In this document: positions 49,283 to 61,476 of the stretch, piece by piece | Layout: each line of letters begins with the position of its first letter | Numbering within the stretch: the first letter of the stretch is position 1 | Origin: Vespa crabro | Taxonomy: Eukaryota; Arthropoda; Insecta; Hymenoptera; Vespidae | Assembly: GCF_910589235.1 (NCBI RefSeq) | Contig: NC_060965.1 | Location: 2,935,901 to 2,999,900, forward strand | DNA length: 64,000 bases | Direction: 5' to 3' | Translations under genes and position numbers: made by a program | Notes under the pieces: generated by a model | Databases searched by the model: none | Told to the model about the DNA's origin: nothing | What the model saw: only the letters and a program-made list of their open reading frames with translations

Positions 49283-49950
49283 GAATTTTAAATTTAGATC
49301 ATATGCATATATATATTATAGTAAAGTACTACCGAGCGAATGGCTGCATGTCTTTATGTGTTTCCAAAATATTTTCTTTTCATATCTAATTAGACATTAA
49401 AGTACTCATATTTTACATTCCTAATCATACTTTCGTATGGTATGTATAATTCAATGATTATTACTCTATTATTTTATTAAGTACTAATTATAAACATTTA
49501 CAAAATGTAATAATTCAATTCGATCTAGCTTAAGGTAAAGAATTGTTGCTGAAGTTGAATAGGCTACGAGTATAAGATAGCGAACAGACAGGAAATTTTC
49601 AATCTAATGCTGAGAAAGTTAGCGACATCTAGGTGAGTTGCGCCAACTATTTGATATGTTTGGATGATCGCACTGAATATTGAAAAGTATATGAACAAAT
49701 ATATGAAGAAGAAACCGAAAAACTTTACTATTTTAATTTTTATTTATAAATATTATTCGTCATTATAAATATTTGGTTATTTATTCTTTTATTTTACATT
49801 ATATCTATGGAATTATATATAGGGGAGTTACTAGGTAAAGTATTCGAAAATCTTTTCTCCGTGTGGGTAATTTCTTATAAACTTTACGGAACAGTTCGTA
49901 AATTTTTACTACTCAAACATAGTTACAAGAAAACGTCCAGTCTTTTAAAA
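49283..49950. other. intergenic and ISCA1 5' region
   Basis: AT-rich. The ISCA1 frame is open upstream to 49807, but the extra N-terminal part is unlike the family, so this is read as 5'-UTR. Confidence 0.6.
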
Positions 49951-50881
49951 ATGGCGTCATCCATGATGGCTGCCGCCACTGTTCGAGCTGTCAAAGGAAG
50001 AAAAATTCTTTCTACGCGAGCAGCACTTACATTAGTTAGTATTTAAATAATTAGAAACTTATTTTAAGCTTTTAAATAAAATTTATGAAAATGGTTTCAA
50101 ATTTATTCAATTGTACAAAAAATAGAAATAATCTAACCTATAACTTTATTACTTTGGTATTAACATGAAAAGAATAAAAACAAAAATATACTAATTTTGC
50201 AGCAATTGTTTTTTTAATGTGTATAATAATATATCTTTATTGTACAAAATTTACTTGTCATCTAATAATATAATATATATCAAGTTACAATAATGCCAAT
50301 TTTAAGAAACAAAATTTGATGTATAGATTAGTTAAATCTATGTATTTTCTTTTTTTAGACACCTAATGCTGTTAAAAAGATTAAAGAAATTTTGGAAAAT
50401 AAATCAGAATATGTAAGTATATATTTTGTATCTTTTGTATTTTATCAATTTTTATATAATATTGTATATTAGAATATACTATTGTAATAAAATATAAGCC
50501 TACAATCTTATATATATATATATTTTATATTTTTTTAAGTGGAACTTTATCCTAATTATTCGTAATTTTAACTAGTATACTCATTCTTTATCTCCTTAGT
50601 CTTTATCTATGCTTTAATATTTATAGATTGGTCTCAAAGTCGGTGTAAAACAACGAGGCTGCAATGGATTAAGTTATACATTAGATTATGTGAAAGAAAA
50701 AAGTCAGCTAGATGAAGAAGTTGTACAAGATGGAGTTCGTATAATAATAGATAAGAAGGCTCAATTATCGCTTCTCGGAACAGAAATGGATTATATTGAG
50801 AACAAATTAAGTTCTGAGTTTGTGTTTAACAATCCAAATATCAAAGGGACATGTGGGTGCGGAGAAAGTTTTTCTGTATAG
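49951..50881 (+). CDS. ISCA1: iron-sulfur cluster assembly 1 homologue, mitochondrial
   Basis: A-type Fe-S carrier protein that helps mature mitochondrial 4Fe-4S proteins with ISCA2 and IBA57. The same family has been called MagR in the magnetoreception literature. Three exons in phase: 49951-50034, 50359-50412 and 50627-50881, giving 130 residues against about 129 in human. The N-terminus is Ala- and Arg-rich, as for mitochondrial import. The conserved cluster-binding cysteines are Cys58 (RGCNGLSYTLDY) and Cys122 and Cys124 (GTCGCGESF). NNPNIKGTCGCGES is near-identical across animals. The ATG at 49951 is chosen because it gives the family's usual N-terminus, although an in-frame ATG exists at 49807. 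Confidence 0.97.
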
Positions 50882-51719
50882 TCGTTATTAGTGTTTTTCG
50901 ATAGTCACATTTTAAATTGTATATTTTATTGTAATATGAAACACATGAAGTGATTGAATTAGATTCAATTATATTTATATTTTTGGAAATCAAAATTATT
51001 AGAGCAGACACATATGGTTACTTTAAAATTATAGAAGCGTGAGTTTATTTTATTGCTATATTTCACTCACTTAACATATCTGAAGGAAATTTTCAATTCG
51101 AATTGTGAGGTGATCTGCATTATTCTGTGTTCAAATAAATCTAATATCATTTATTTTTAAGTTTTTTCTTTAATTCAAAATGTAATGTCATTTTATGATA
51201 TATAAAAGACTTCTATTTATGGTAGTACAAAAAATTTTAGGTTATATATCCTTATGTATATATGTAAAACTTTACTCATTTAAGAGGCATAAATAAATAT
51301 AAAATAATGTAAATAAAGATGAAGACACCTGTCGAGAAATAATAAAATACTTAAATATATATAATAATGAATTATATAAAATCTTGAAGTATTCTAAATA
51401 AATCATATATTATATATACTCTATTTTTGTTATTAGAGTTGTATTTATTCTTAAATTATATTTTTTAATATATTTTTACATGCATTTATTTAAATATCAT
51501 CTTTATAGTCTTATCATTTAGTTTCACAGTAAGTATTAATTTTAATTGTTCCATTTATTATTTATTGATTTATACGTATGGATATATTATACATGTTACT
51601 ATAGTAACTCATATTAAATTCATTTGATCATCAGAAGATATACACCTAGTAGTACTTTGAAGTTTACTAGAATTGGTGGTCTTGTATTTTTATTTAGTTG
51701 ATTTGTTAAATATTCTACA
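50882..51719. other. ISCA1 3' flank and CCDC40 5' region
   Basis: AT-rich, with a polyadenylation signal AATAAA at 51134-51139. No other feature seen. Confidence 0.6.
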
Positions 51720-54700
51720 ATGTCTGATGCACAAGTAGAAAATCTATCTCTTAAATATGATTCATCTGCACCTAATTCAACGCAGGATTCAAACAAACTA
51801 TCCAAGTCATTTTGGTTAGGCAAAGCCTCTGTACAGATTCCAAATGTTTTAGATCCAGATGATGCATTGATGAAAAGATTTCAAAGTGCATTAAAAGAAC
51901 ATCTTCTTCGTCTAACTAATAAGCTTTCAGAAGAAATACTTGATCTTGTAAGAAAAATATTAATATATATATTTTATATTTTTCTGTAAAATTGCAAATG
52001 GCTTTGTAATTTTTTATGTTTATTTTTCAACTTGGTTGTTACTTCTTTCTTTTTCTTCTGATCTGATTTAGTTGCTAACTTGTCACAGTTCTTTTCAAAG
52101 AATAATTTCTGTCTTTAATTGAATAATAATAGCCTGATAAGAACAATAATATTTTAGGAAGCAGCCTTAAAGTCTACTAAAAAGAAACATGAAGAAGAAA
52201 GTCTACAGCTCTATTATGTACAACAAGAAATTTCACAACAGCAAAATACAATTGAAAAATATCAAAATACGTTGATGAAACTTACATCTTTACGAGAAGA
52301 AAAAGATCAAAAAATTAGTGACATAAAAGAATTACATAAAAAAGCACAGAAGAAGATGCTAGAGGAAAAAGAAAAAGAAGATAAACTTTCACATGACTTA
52401 CAAAAAATGACAGCTTTACAAAATCAATTTGCTGATTGGGAAAAAGAAATAAAAAAATGTTTAATAATTTCTAAAAAAACATGTCAAAAAGATGCAATTC
52501 TTCAGCAGGAATTAATTAATGAGAAGCAGAGAAAAGACTGCATTTTATTTAAACTTCGAGAAGAAGTATGGAGATTGGAAGAAGAAATAACCAATTTAAA
52601 TGAACAAATACAACTTAAACTTAAAGAAAAAGTAGCAACAAGTCAATTGGTTGCAGATGCAAATGCAGATTTAGAAGCTTTACATAGGGAACATACAAAT
52701 TTATGTAATGCATGGAATACTGTTGTATTAAATATTAGTAAACGTGATAAAATATATGATCAATTAACAGAAGAGCGTGAGTAAGTTAATAAGATAATAT
52801 AAATTCTCTGTTAATAAATTATAAGTAAATTTATTAATTTGGCATCTTTTTTATTTGTAAATTTTGTAGAAAAATGCATCATTCTTTTAATACATTGCAA
52901 ACAGAAATAGAAAAACTAAAGAAAGAAACACTTAAAGAATCAGAAAATAATGAAAATTTAACATCATTGCAATCAAGAATAGAGGATGATATAGCAATTG
53001 TCTCAAGAACGGTTACAACTGGGAATGCAAGGATTAATAATCTTGAATTTGAATTGATAAAAATTACTAAATTTGGAGAACAAACATTAAACGAGTATAA
53101 TTTTGCACATGCTGTACGTAACCCATATTTTCCGTATGAGATACCATTGTTTTCAATAATTCCTAAATATTTATTTAGGAATATCAAAATTATTTAAATA
53201 AAGAGGAACAAATTGACAAAGAACTAGCAAGATTAATGAATTGGAAAATAGAGCAAGAGAATCTTATTTTTGAAAAATTAAAAGAAAAAGTTACACATGA
53301 TAAAGCAGCACGTTATCTAAACAAGCTCTTAATGAATACAAAGAAGATAATACAAGAACAAGAACTATTAGTGGTTCAAGTAGAAAATTCACATGGAAAG
53401 AATTTATTAGAGATAGCAAAATTAAACACTTCTATAGAAAATGAAAAAATAGAATATCAAGAACTTTTGCAAAGAAATAATGAAAAAGAAAAAGATATAA
53501 GCAAATTACAGAAGGAAATAAAAAAATTTGACGCTGTAATTGAAGGGAAACAAATGAAAATTATTACTTTAAACAAAATGATTGATCAGGTATGGATCTT
53601 TAATTCTTTCACTGTTGTCAATATATATAGATGCTTTGAAAATTTGCTCATAACATACGGCGTCTATGTTTGATCACTTAGACTATCAACATTTTTACAA
53701 AATGTGTCCGAATAACTAAAACTCTATTATATATGTATTATATATACAATTTTTCAATAATGAAAGAGTTAAAATAATGTTATAATAATACTACATAGAA
53801 TTTTCTACTGCAGATTCTAGAAAGTAAAGATGGTGAAGAAATCAATCCACAAGACTTAAAAATACTCACTTTAGAAAAGAATATTCAAGAAACCGAACAA
53901 AATAATCAAAAAGCACAACAATTTTGGCTACGTCAGCAAAGATATATGGTTACATTGAGCCAGCAAAGAGATGAACAACTTCAGCAGCTTAATATTCTTA
54001 ATAAGGAGGTTATGATAATGGAGCAGAAAAATATGAAGATACAATATCAGTTAGACAAATTTAAGAAGGAAGATGCAAATATGGATAAGACAATAAATTT
54101 GTTGCATCAGAAACTATTGCAATTAAATGCAAATCTTTCTGCTCAAAAGGAGCTTAGAGAAGAATTGGAAGATAAAAATTGTATCAAAAAAAATGAATAT
54201 TTGACATCATTGGAGAATGCAGAGTTTGATCTTGTAAAATTACAAAGTGATTTACAAGTATTAATAAATGAGAAAGCAGTTTTAAACGAAGAATTAATTA
54301 CAGCACAGAGAGAAAGTTTGTCTTGGGAGAAAAAAGTAATTCACATAGTATTATATACTATAGTGAAACTATACTTATTGATATCTCTTGATATCTTCTT
54401 CTTTTTTTTTTTTTTAGGTTCAGATTATGGAAGAAACAAGAAAAGAAATAAAAAGTGAACACAGTAGTGGTGGTGATATAGCATTAATGAAGAGTGAAAT
54501 TCATAAAATGGAAATGCGTCTTTCACATTTGAAAAGAGCTCAAGAAAAGTTAATTAATGATATGGAATTTTGTGTAGGGAGGAGAGATGTTATTTTGAAT
54601 AAAGTTATGAGCAAGTTAAAAAGGAATCCTAAGGAGCAACAAAATCAGAAAATAGTGTTCTCCAAACGTATTAAAGATCAGAAATTACAAATCAAACAAA

Positions 54701-55480
54701 TTTTAAAGGTACTTGTTAAACTAAAATTATGTCTTAGTGATTAATTTCTATTTTTTCTTATTAATGCTTTTAGGATATAAAACAAACAGAATTTAACATA
54801 TTACAATCGGAAGAAAAAATGAAACAAATGTTAAAAGAATTAGACGAAAAAAGACAAGCATTAAAGGAGATTGAAGATATTATTCCTGACATAAATCAAG
54901 AAATCATGAAAATGGACATGCTTAAAAGTTATGTAAGTTAAATCAGAGAGTTGCAAATTTATTGTCAGAGAAAAAATAATTTTTTATAAAATACACTATT
55001 TTGCTTAATGGCTTCCTACTAAGTAATGTTTTAGGACGAATAATCACTATAGTAACATTCTTTATCTCGCAATTTCTTATTTGAAAGTTGCCTAAATTGA
55101 TGTTACAATATGGAAATATTTTCTTTTTGCTTTTGTTTTTTTTCATAAGACAATTTAATAACAGCATCAAATGACTAGGGCAAAAATGAAATTTTCATGC
55201 TTATATAATATTTTTATATTATAATTTAATATACTTATATAATTATTTTTAGAAATTGAAGTCATTAGTGTTTAAACAACGAAAAGTAAAATTGCTTCAA
55301 GATGTTAAATCCGGTCGTTACAAAATGCTTTTTAAAAATGAAGCGTTACTGAACGATGAGTTGCAAAACGAACGAATTCTTCATAGCTACTTGGTGCATG
55401 TGATGGAGCAAACAAAGCAAGATTTTCCACTTCTGAAAAATAGTATACATAAAATAATGTTGACATTACAGATATTATAA
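51720..55480 (+). CDS. CCDC40: coiled-coil domain-containing protein 40 (axonemal 96-nm ruler)
   Basis: Partner of CCDC39 in the filament that sets the 96-nm repeat of motile axonemes (inner dynein arms, radial spokes). In insects this means sperm flagella and perhaps mechanosensory cilia. Eight exons in phase: 51720-51947, 52158-52780, 52870-53113, 53179-53589, 53814-54335, 54418-54708, 54774-54932 and 55253-55480, giving 901 residues. Nearly the entire product after residue 70 is coiled coil. The N-terminal block LDPDDALMKRFQSALKEHL (about 44-62) followed by LYYVQQEI, and the late MEFCVGRRDVILNKV, match CCDC40 rather than CCDC39. It is shorter than vertebrate CCDC40, which has a longer N-terminus. 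Its 3' end converges on the minus-strand LMO4-like gene. Confidence 0.88.
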
Positions 55481-56039
55481 AATAAATCATATTAAATGAA
55501 TGTAATAATCAAAATTTTACTACAGACTTTTGTTTATCCTCAGTAAAATTTTCAAATCAAATCCTTTAGGAAGATATTGTTGCCATCAATTTGTAGGATT
55601 TATCTTTATTTCACCGTTGTAAAGGTTGAAAAAAAAACCTATAAAAGGCTAAAAAGAGAGGTGATACATATGATAATAATAAACAATATACATCATACAT
55701 TTTTCTAAAAAGTTGTATTTTTATTAATTAATAAACGTGTTCGTATGTGTGTGTCCGAGTCTTTCCGTGTAATAGTATTTTACAAGAGGCTTGCGAAACC
55801 GCATTAAAGATGTTCGGTCCCGGTTTTTAAGAAAAAATCGAGATAAATCAAATAACAAAATTAACTAAACGCCAAAGATCGTCGCCGATCTGTGCGCGCG
55901 TTCGCCGAAGAAAAACCGAGGACGTGTCCCGTCGAAGTTCCAATGTCATTTTATTTTTGGAAATTGCGGCGCGCGTCCCCACGTTTCCTTTATATTTACA
56001 CACATTGCCTCGAGATCCAAGAACGCCCATTATCGATGA

Positions 56040-56100
56040 CAGTAATAATAATAATAATAATCATAATAATAATAATAATAATAATAATTATTATTATTTA
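56040..56100. repeat. (AAT)n microsatellite
   Basis: AAT repeats on the plus strand that turn into ATT repeats at the right end, so the array can fold back on itself. Confidence 0.9.
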
Positions 56101-56710
56101 TTTCAGAAGTCGAGGATGCAGTTCGAGCATTATTTATTCCAGAAGTCGAGAGGATGTCGACTCTACTGGACCATTTCGAACCTTTTCTTATTGCTGTCTT
56201 TTTAAACGCGGACGTACGAGTCAAAAAAGCGCGCGAAACAGACGATCGATCCGCGGGACGTTTAAATAGCTACCGATAAATAGAAAAAGTAGGATTCGTC
56301 GAAACAACAATTAAACGTAAGAAATAACATTTCAAATAGATAAATGTGATCAGAGAAAATTAAGGAAAGAAGAAATAAATTGAAAAAGGAAAAAAAAAGA
56401 AAAACTAAAAGAAAACGAAAATATATGTCGTGAGATACGTCATTTGGCGACATTAAGATTAAAAAAAAAAAAAAAAAAGAAAAAGAAAAAAAAGAAAAAA
56501 AAAATTAATGGCACGTCATCGCGCGGACGATTGCTCGTTGGATTCGCGCGGTGGACCCGTCGCCGCTTATTTTTTTTTTTGTCAATAGTAAATACATAAC
56601 CATTTATATCACACAAACTTTTAACAATATACAAAATGGTACCCTATGTACAAGATTAAATTACACGACCCATCGGCGCGGCACTTTTTCCTCTCTATTT
56701 TTTTTTTTCG

Positions 56711-56749
<39 letters not shown>

Positions 56750-56902
56750 CACGAAACAATTTGTTGAGTGTCGTGTTGTTAGAAGTTGAGATCCAACGAC
56801 CGATGACATACTAACGGAAAAAAAGTGCATTGCTTGGTCTCAAGATCGGTCGTTAGATTCACGCTTAGGACAATTATTTTATTTTGTTTGTTTTCTCTCC
56901 CT

Positions 56903-56934
<32 letters not shown>

Positions 56935-57601
56935 CCCTCGCTCCCTCTCTTTCATTCCTAAGATTGCCGCGTCGCTTTCTTCAAAAGTCCTACCTACGAG
57001 CCCTTAATATTTTTTGTTTTAAGTACGCAGAGCTCTTGAGACAAAAGTTCGCTAATAACGGAACGAGTAAACGTATAACGATCGAGGTGTTTTTTTTTTT
57101 TTTTGTATCCTTTCATTATGGTACAGTTTACATCAAAAACTTGTGTCTTTAGTTTCGATATCGAGCTTCGAATTGGCTCGTCGTCAGTGTCGCTTTAGCT
57201 TTACCCTTGGCTTGTTCTTCATGTAAAACAGAAGTGGAAGGGATAAAAGCCTGTCCAACATTCGAGAAACGACATTGGCTACGTGCGGCATTATAGATTA
57301 TATCGCAACGTGTTATAAGATTATACATTTATGTTACATTTATTGCGGATGATCGTAACCCTGTCGCTTGAAAAAAGTTTGTTGATGTAGTGCATGTCTT
57401 GCTCTTGCGCCTCGTCGATCAATTCGACTTTCTAAAAAGTGCGCGATCACAAAATTGTCGATGTCTCTTCAATAGAAAATAAAAATGATGTTCGTTTCTT
57501 TTTTGTATCTCAGCGATCGAAGAAATGTACGAAAGTTCGCAAGTGTCAGATCGATGCTGATGTAAATTTCCAATTGCTTTATGCGTGACCCCATCTTTTC
57601 A

Positions 57602-57605
<4 letters not shown>

Positions 57606-57638
<33 letters not shown>

Positions 57639-57642
57639 TTTG

Positions 57643-57680
<38 letters not shown>
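57606..57680. repeat. (CT)n microsatellite
   Basis: Two CT runs separated by a short TTTGCT interruption. Confidence 0.95.
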
Positions 57681-58038
57681 ATATCTATCTGTCTCTCTTT
57701 CTCTGACACACATCATACATGTAAGACCTGAACAAGGATTCATACGAGGGAATAAGGGGATCATACATTTACATCTTTCTACATTCACAGCCGTTATTCG
57801 AAGGCAGCAATTGGCTGTAAAAGAAAGCGTTCCTACTTATCGCCAATGTAACCACGCGTAGAAGATACGTACTTCGGTTTCTTAAGAAACTGTCGGCGGC
57901 TACATAACCACTATGAATGTAGTGTACCACTTATGCATTTCTCGTTCAATGAATTCAATTGATAATCTTCGTTGAATGCTTTTCACACGCGACACGAATG
58001 AGTTCCGTTCGATTATTATGAATAAAAGAAACAAAAAT

Positions 58039-58039
<1 letters not shown>

Positions 58040-58092
<53 letters not shown>

Positions 58093-58135
58093 AGGGGAGG
58101 GAGAGAGAGAAAGAGAGAGAGAGATAGAGAGAAAA
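58040..58135. repeat. (TAGA)n - (GA)n microsatellite
   Basis: TAGA units, then pure GA, then GA with AAG interruptions. Confidence 0.95.
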
Positions 58136-58914
58136 AATGACGAGAGCGAGACAACGTAGAAACCATCGAGGAAGATTAAAATGACGGTTTCAATCGTTTA
58201 AGAGTCTTAACGTTGGTACGTCGTTTCACCTTGCAGCGAGAGACACCATTAACGATCACGGGAACAAGGAACGCTTAACGAGTTTACGGAACGTGCTGCT
58301 CGGCGAGACGAAAGGACTGATAATTTTGAAAGAAAAATAATTTTCTAAGAGTCGAGGTATCTGAAATGGGTCGCTCGTTTGAATCGTCCAAGTTTCTTTA
58401 TTGACGTTCATCGTGCATCTTTCTTTGAGAATTCTCTCCTGTCTGTTCTGTGCGTTTCGATTTCTCGGAGGAACATAATTTGAAAGCTTAGATCGAAAAG
58501 GAAAAAGCATCCTTTTGCCTCGTACACGTACCAAACATCGATTGAAAGAGAATAAAGAAGATAAGAAAGCAGACGTGTTGAGCGAAAAGAAAAAAATCGA
58601 CGGCGACTCGTCCTCCGGGCGTGCTCGAAAGTTTGGCGTTTCTAATTTTTTTTTTTTTTCGAGAGATCGAACGAAAAAGCAAGATGGCAACCGATACAAT
58701 TTTGTTTTTGACGCACTCACGACGATCGAACGGTACATACATACGTATGGTTGATTCTCAGTCGTCGCACAACGCACATTCTCCCGATGCGATCACGAAT
58801 CACGTCATCTTTTTTGATGAAATTTTCTTGCAACGAGAGAGGAGGACGTGATCTTCGAGAGAGAGACGCATGGCGGGCACGGGCCTGGCAGAGTACCAGA
58901 TCAGAGGGGTCTAT

Positions 58915-59211
58915 TCAGTCACAAGGATCCTGTGCCCACGGCGGCCAATCCTGATAGCTGCCGGACGATGGCTGTTGCATGTGCGTCGTTTGCTGAGCCG
59001 CCAAACCCGGATGCACGAGACTCATCTGATGATGTTCGTGATGATGGTGGTGATGATGATGGTGATAGTGCTGATGACCCGGCGGAGGCGGCGAATAGGG
59101 ATCCCCTCCTACGGCAACGTCCGCAACGTCGACCTGCGTTGGTACGACAACGGGCGTCGCTTGTGGAGAGGGTTGAACCTTCTTCGGGCGACCGACCGGG
59201 TTGCCGCCTCA
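58915..59211 (-). other. in-frame extension after the LMO4-like stop codon
   Basis: After TGA (59209-59211) the same frame stays open for 97 codons to TGA at 58915-58917. It begins with a second AT-hook-like motif (NPVGRPKKVQP), then a Pro/Val-rich part, PYSPPPPGHQHYH with nine further His codons that mix CAC and CAT, and an end reading GSYQDWPPWAQDPCD. It reads like protein rather than UTR, but the GC-rich DNA is open in other frames too. Stop-codon readthrough, an alternative isoform or chance are all possible. Confidence 0.4.
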
Positions 59212-60039
59212 TTCGCGGCTCCTTCGAGGCCGACCGACCTTACCTTTCCTCACCGGTGCACCCCCATTGCCTGCTGCTGCTGCTGCCGCAGTTGCTGCGG
59301 CGACGCTCGATGATTTCAGTATCTTGTGCCAGTCCGTTTCACAAACCGGTGAACCTGATAGAAGATAATACCTGAAAATCAACATCGACGTTACTTTTAC
59401 GAAAAAATAATGGATTCTTCTATTGAAAAATTTTTGATATTTAAATTCAAACGTTTGAGAGTATTTAGATCAATTGTAGAATTAATCTAATCAAAAACTG
59501 AATTATTTTAGATATTAAAAGCATTTGAAAAACCACGAGTGATTCATTTTTAATTTGAAGATCATTTGGACAAAGACATATAAATGATATGACTATTTCA
59601 TATGATCATATATACTTTTTATCATATGACAGAATTCACGATAGATGAGTACTGTATACGAGAAAATAGGCAGTGTCTCCCTATGGATCCAGAATCCGGG
59701 ATTATGATTACAGCGTATTGATGTTGTTCGGATATTCAAAGGATTAGTTCTATGCAAGCTCGAATAGCCGAATAGTTTGATTATTGGAATGTACGATCGC
59801 ATTTAGCTTTTTTTTTTTCTACCTAATGGACAGGATAATTTGTAGTATTTCCTATTTTTAAATTATAAAGCAACAACAATAGCTTCCAATCTCACCTGTC
59901 GCCCGAAACAAGCTGACCACCGCATTTGCTGCAGGTGAAACACTTTAGGTGAAACACCGATCCACCCGTCCTCATAACCATTTCATTGGCAGGTATCGGA
60001 TTACCACAACCTGCACAAGCACCGCTACTGCCAAATATT
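59209..60039 (-). CDS. LMO4: LIM-only transcriptional cofactor, LMO4-like (3' part; 5' exons outside the window)
   Basis: LIM-only proteins lack DNA binding and bridge transcription factors through LDB/Chip. Two minus-strand exons are visible: 59896-60039 (acceptor at 60040, donor after 59896) and 59209-59371, which join in phase. They encode the second LIM domain: IFGSSGACAGCGNPIPANEM, then FHLKCFTCSKCGGQLVSGDR, then YYLLSGSPVCETDWHKIL, with zinc-binding Cys and His residues in place. An Ala-rich linker and a basic, AT-hook-like end (RKGKVGRPRRSRE) follow, then TGA at 59209-59211. IFGSSGAC and FHLKCFTCSKC match LMO4 better than LMO1/2. The first LIM domain was not found up to 64000. A 97-codon open frame continues past the stop (see the next entry). 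Confidence 0.88.
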
Positions 60040-60751
60040 CTGAAACAATTAAGAAACGATATTGTAAATTGTTAATATCATTATGATCTACAAACTATTT
60101 TCCTTGTAATTGGATAAAGTATTACAATTGTCAATTGTGACGTTTTAAAACACGTTAAACTAGTTCAATTTTATTATTTTCAAGTATGTAAAAGGAAAGT
60201 TCAATTTTGTTACGTTTAAATATGTTAAATTGATCTTATCACATCCGAATTGATAATAATTGAAAATATATTTTTTCAAGGATTATTAGATTTAACAAAT
60301 ATATTCTCAGAATAATGTTCATGGACAGATGAATAGATCCCAAAAATTGTTGTGTATCGTCATATACATTTGGTTCTATCGTCGACAAATCCTCCTGGAT
60401 GGTAGAATCGAACGAGGAAACGGGCGACCAATTAGAGCAAACCAGGGAGCCCCGGGGATGACGTTCTTCGAGCCGTCTCAGCGCAAGTCGACGATAAATA
60501 TGACGCGTTTCCAATTAAATCTTGCGCCAGTCTCGCCGCGTACAAACACTTTCTAACTAAATGAGGTTAGGCTAGCGACGAATGTATTGCTCATGCAGAA
60601 TTCCCTATGTATACATATGTACATAGGGTATGTACATGTTCTTTCTTTCATTCTCTTTTCTATCACTCCCTTCACTGTCTCGCTCTTAAACGTGTCGTAG
60701 GCCGTCCCTTTCTACTGTTCTTGTTTCGTTCTCTTTTTCGCTCCCATCCAC

Positions 60752-60796
<45 letters not shown>

Positions 60797-60802
60797 TCTC
60801 TA
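60752..60802. repeat. (CT)n microsatellite
   Basis: CT dinucleotides with one TGT interruption. Confidence 0.95.
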
Positions 60803-61431
60803 TCTTTTCTTTGGCAGTCCTCTCGTCCTATCTCCCGCCGGGGCAAACGAGCACATCGATATAATAAGGTGTTGTAAATGCGCCTTTTAATTGGCAGTCT
60901 GGCCAGATAACTCGGGACTGGAGAGCACAGCGCGTTTCTATCGGCGTGCAGCACGGTTCTCGTACGAAGTAACGGTCCTGAGTAGATAACGACTCCGTTC
61001 TCTTCTTATCCTCCTACCAACAAGTACCCAGCCATTTTCTCTCTTTCTCTTTATCTTCGCTTTCTATATATTTCCTACGTTTATACGCTAATGCTAGAAC
61101 AGTTAGCGCTAAAACGGAAAATCAATTTTCACATTTCATTTTAGTTGGATAAAATTTAATAGATTTATTTTAAATAATTGCGATCGTTAAATCCTCGCTG
61201 ATCCTTCAATGGATCGTTTGAAAGATTATTTTAGAAACTTTTTAGAATTTTTAATGAAAAGAAAAGGCAACTTTCCGATGTGTCTACGAAGAGATAATTG
61301 TTGCTTTCGAGTATTTGCTAATCCAGTCTGTTCGTCATTATATCGTAAATTGCGAGACTGGATAAAGGGGGCAGACGAAACCTTTTCGTTTGAATCGTCG
61401 TGTTTCGTATTACGGGAGTCGAGGGGAAGAA

Positions 61432-61436
<5 letters not shown>

Positions 61437-61472
<36 letters not shown>
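61437..61472. repeat. (GA)n microsatellite
   Basis: About 17 uninterrupted GA units. Confidence 0.95.

Positions 61473-61476
<4 letters not shown>

Larger units (their letters stand above)
55481..58914. other. convergent 3' region of CCDC40 (plus) and the LMO4-like gene (minus)
   Basis: AATAAA at 55481 serves CCDC40. The rest may be a long LMO4-like 3'-UTR. A minus-strand AATAAA (TTTATT on the plus strand) lies near 55720. Microsatellites return here: ATT at 56041-56100, poly-A at 56460-56505, CT at 56714-56745 and 57606-57680, and GA at 58050-58130. No other gene seen. Confidence 0.45.

Noticed and set aside
49807..49950. Upstream in-frame ATG that would lengthen ISCA1 by 48 residues
   Set aside because: The extension does not resemble the family, and the ATG at 49951 gives the expected length and N-terminus.
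51720..55480. Assignment of the long coiled-coil gene to CCDC39
   Set aside because: The N-terminal block around LDPDDALMKRFQ and LYYVQQEI, and the late VGRRDVILNK segment, fit CCDC40. CCDC39 has a different N-terminus.
58848..59375. Plus-strand frames of 147 and 175 codons over the LMO4-like last exon
   Set aside because: They are antisense to a confidently identified LIM exon. Their openness follows from the GC-rich codons on the other strand.
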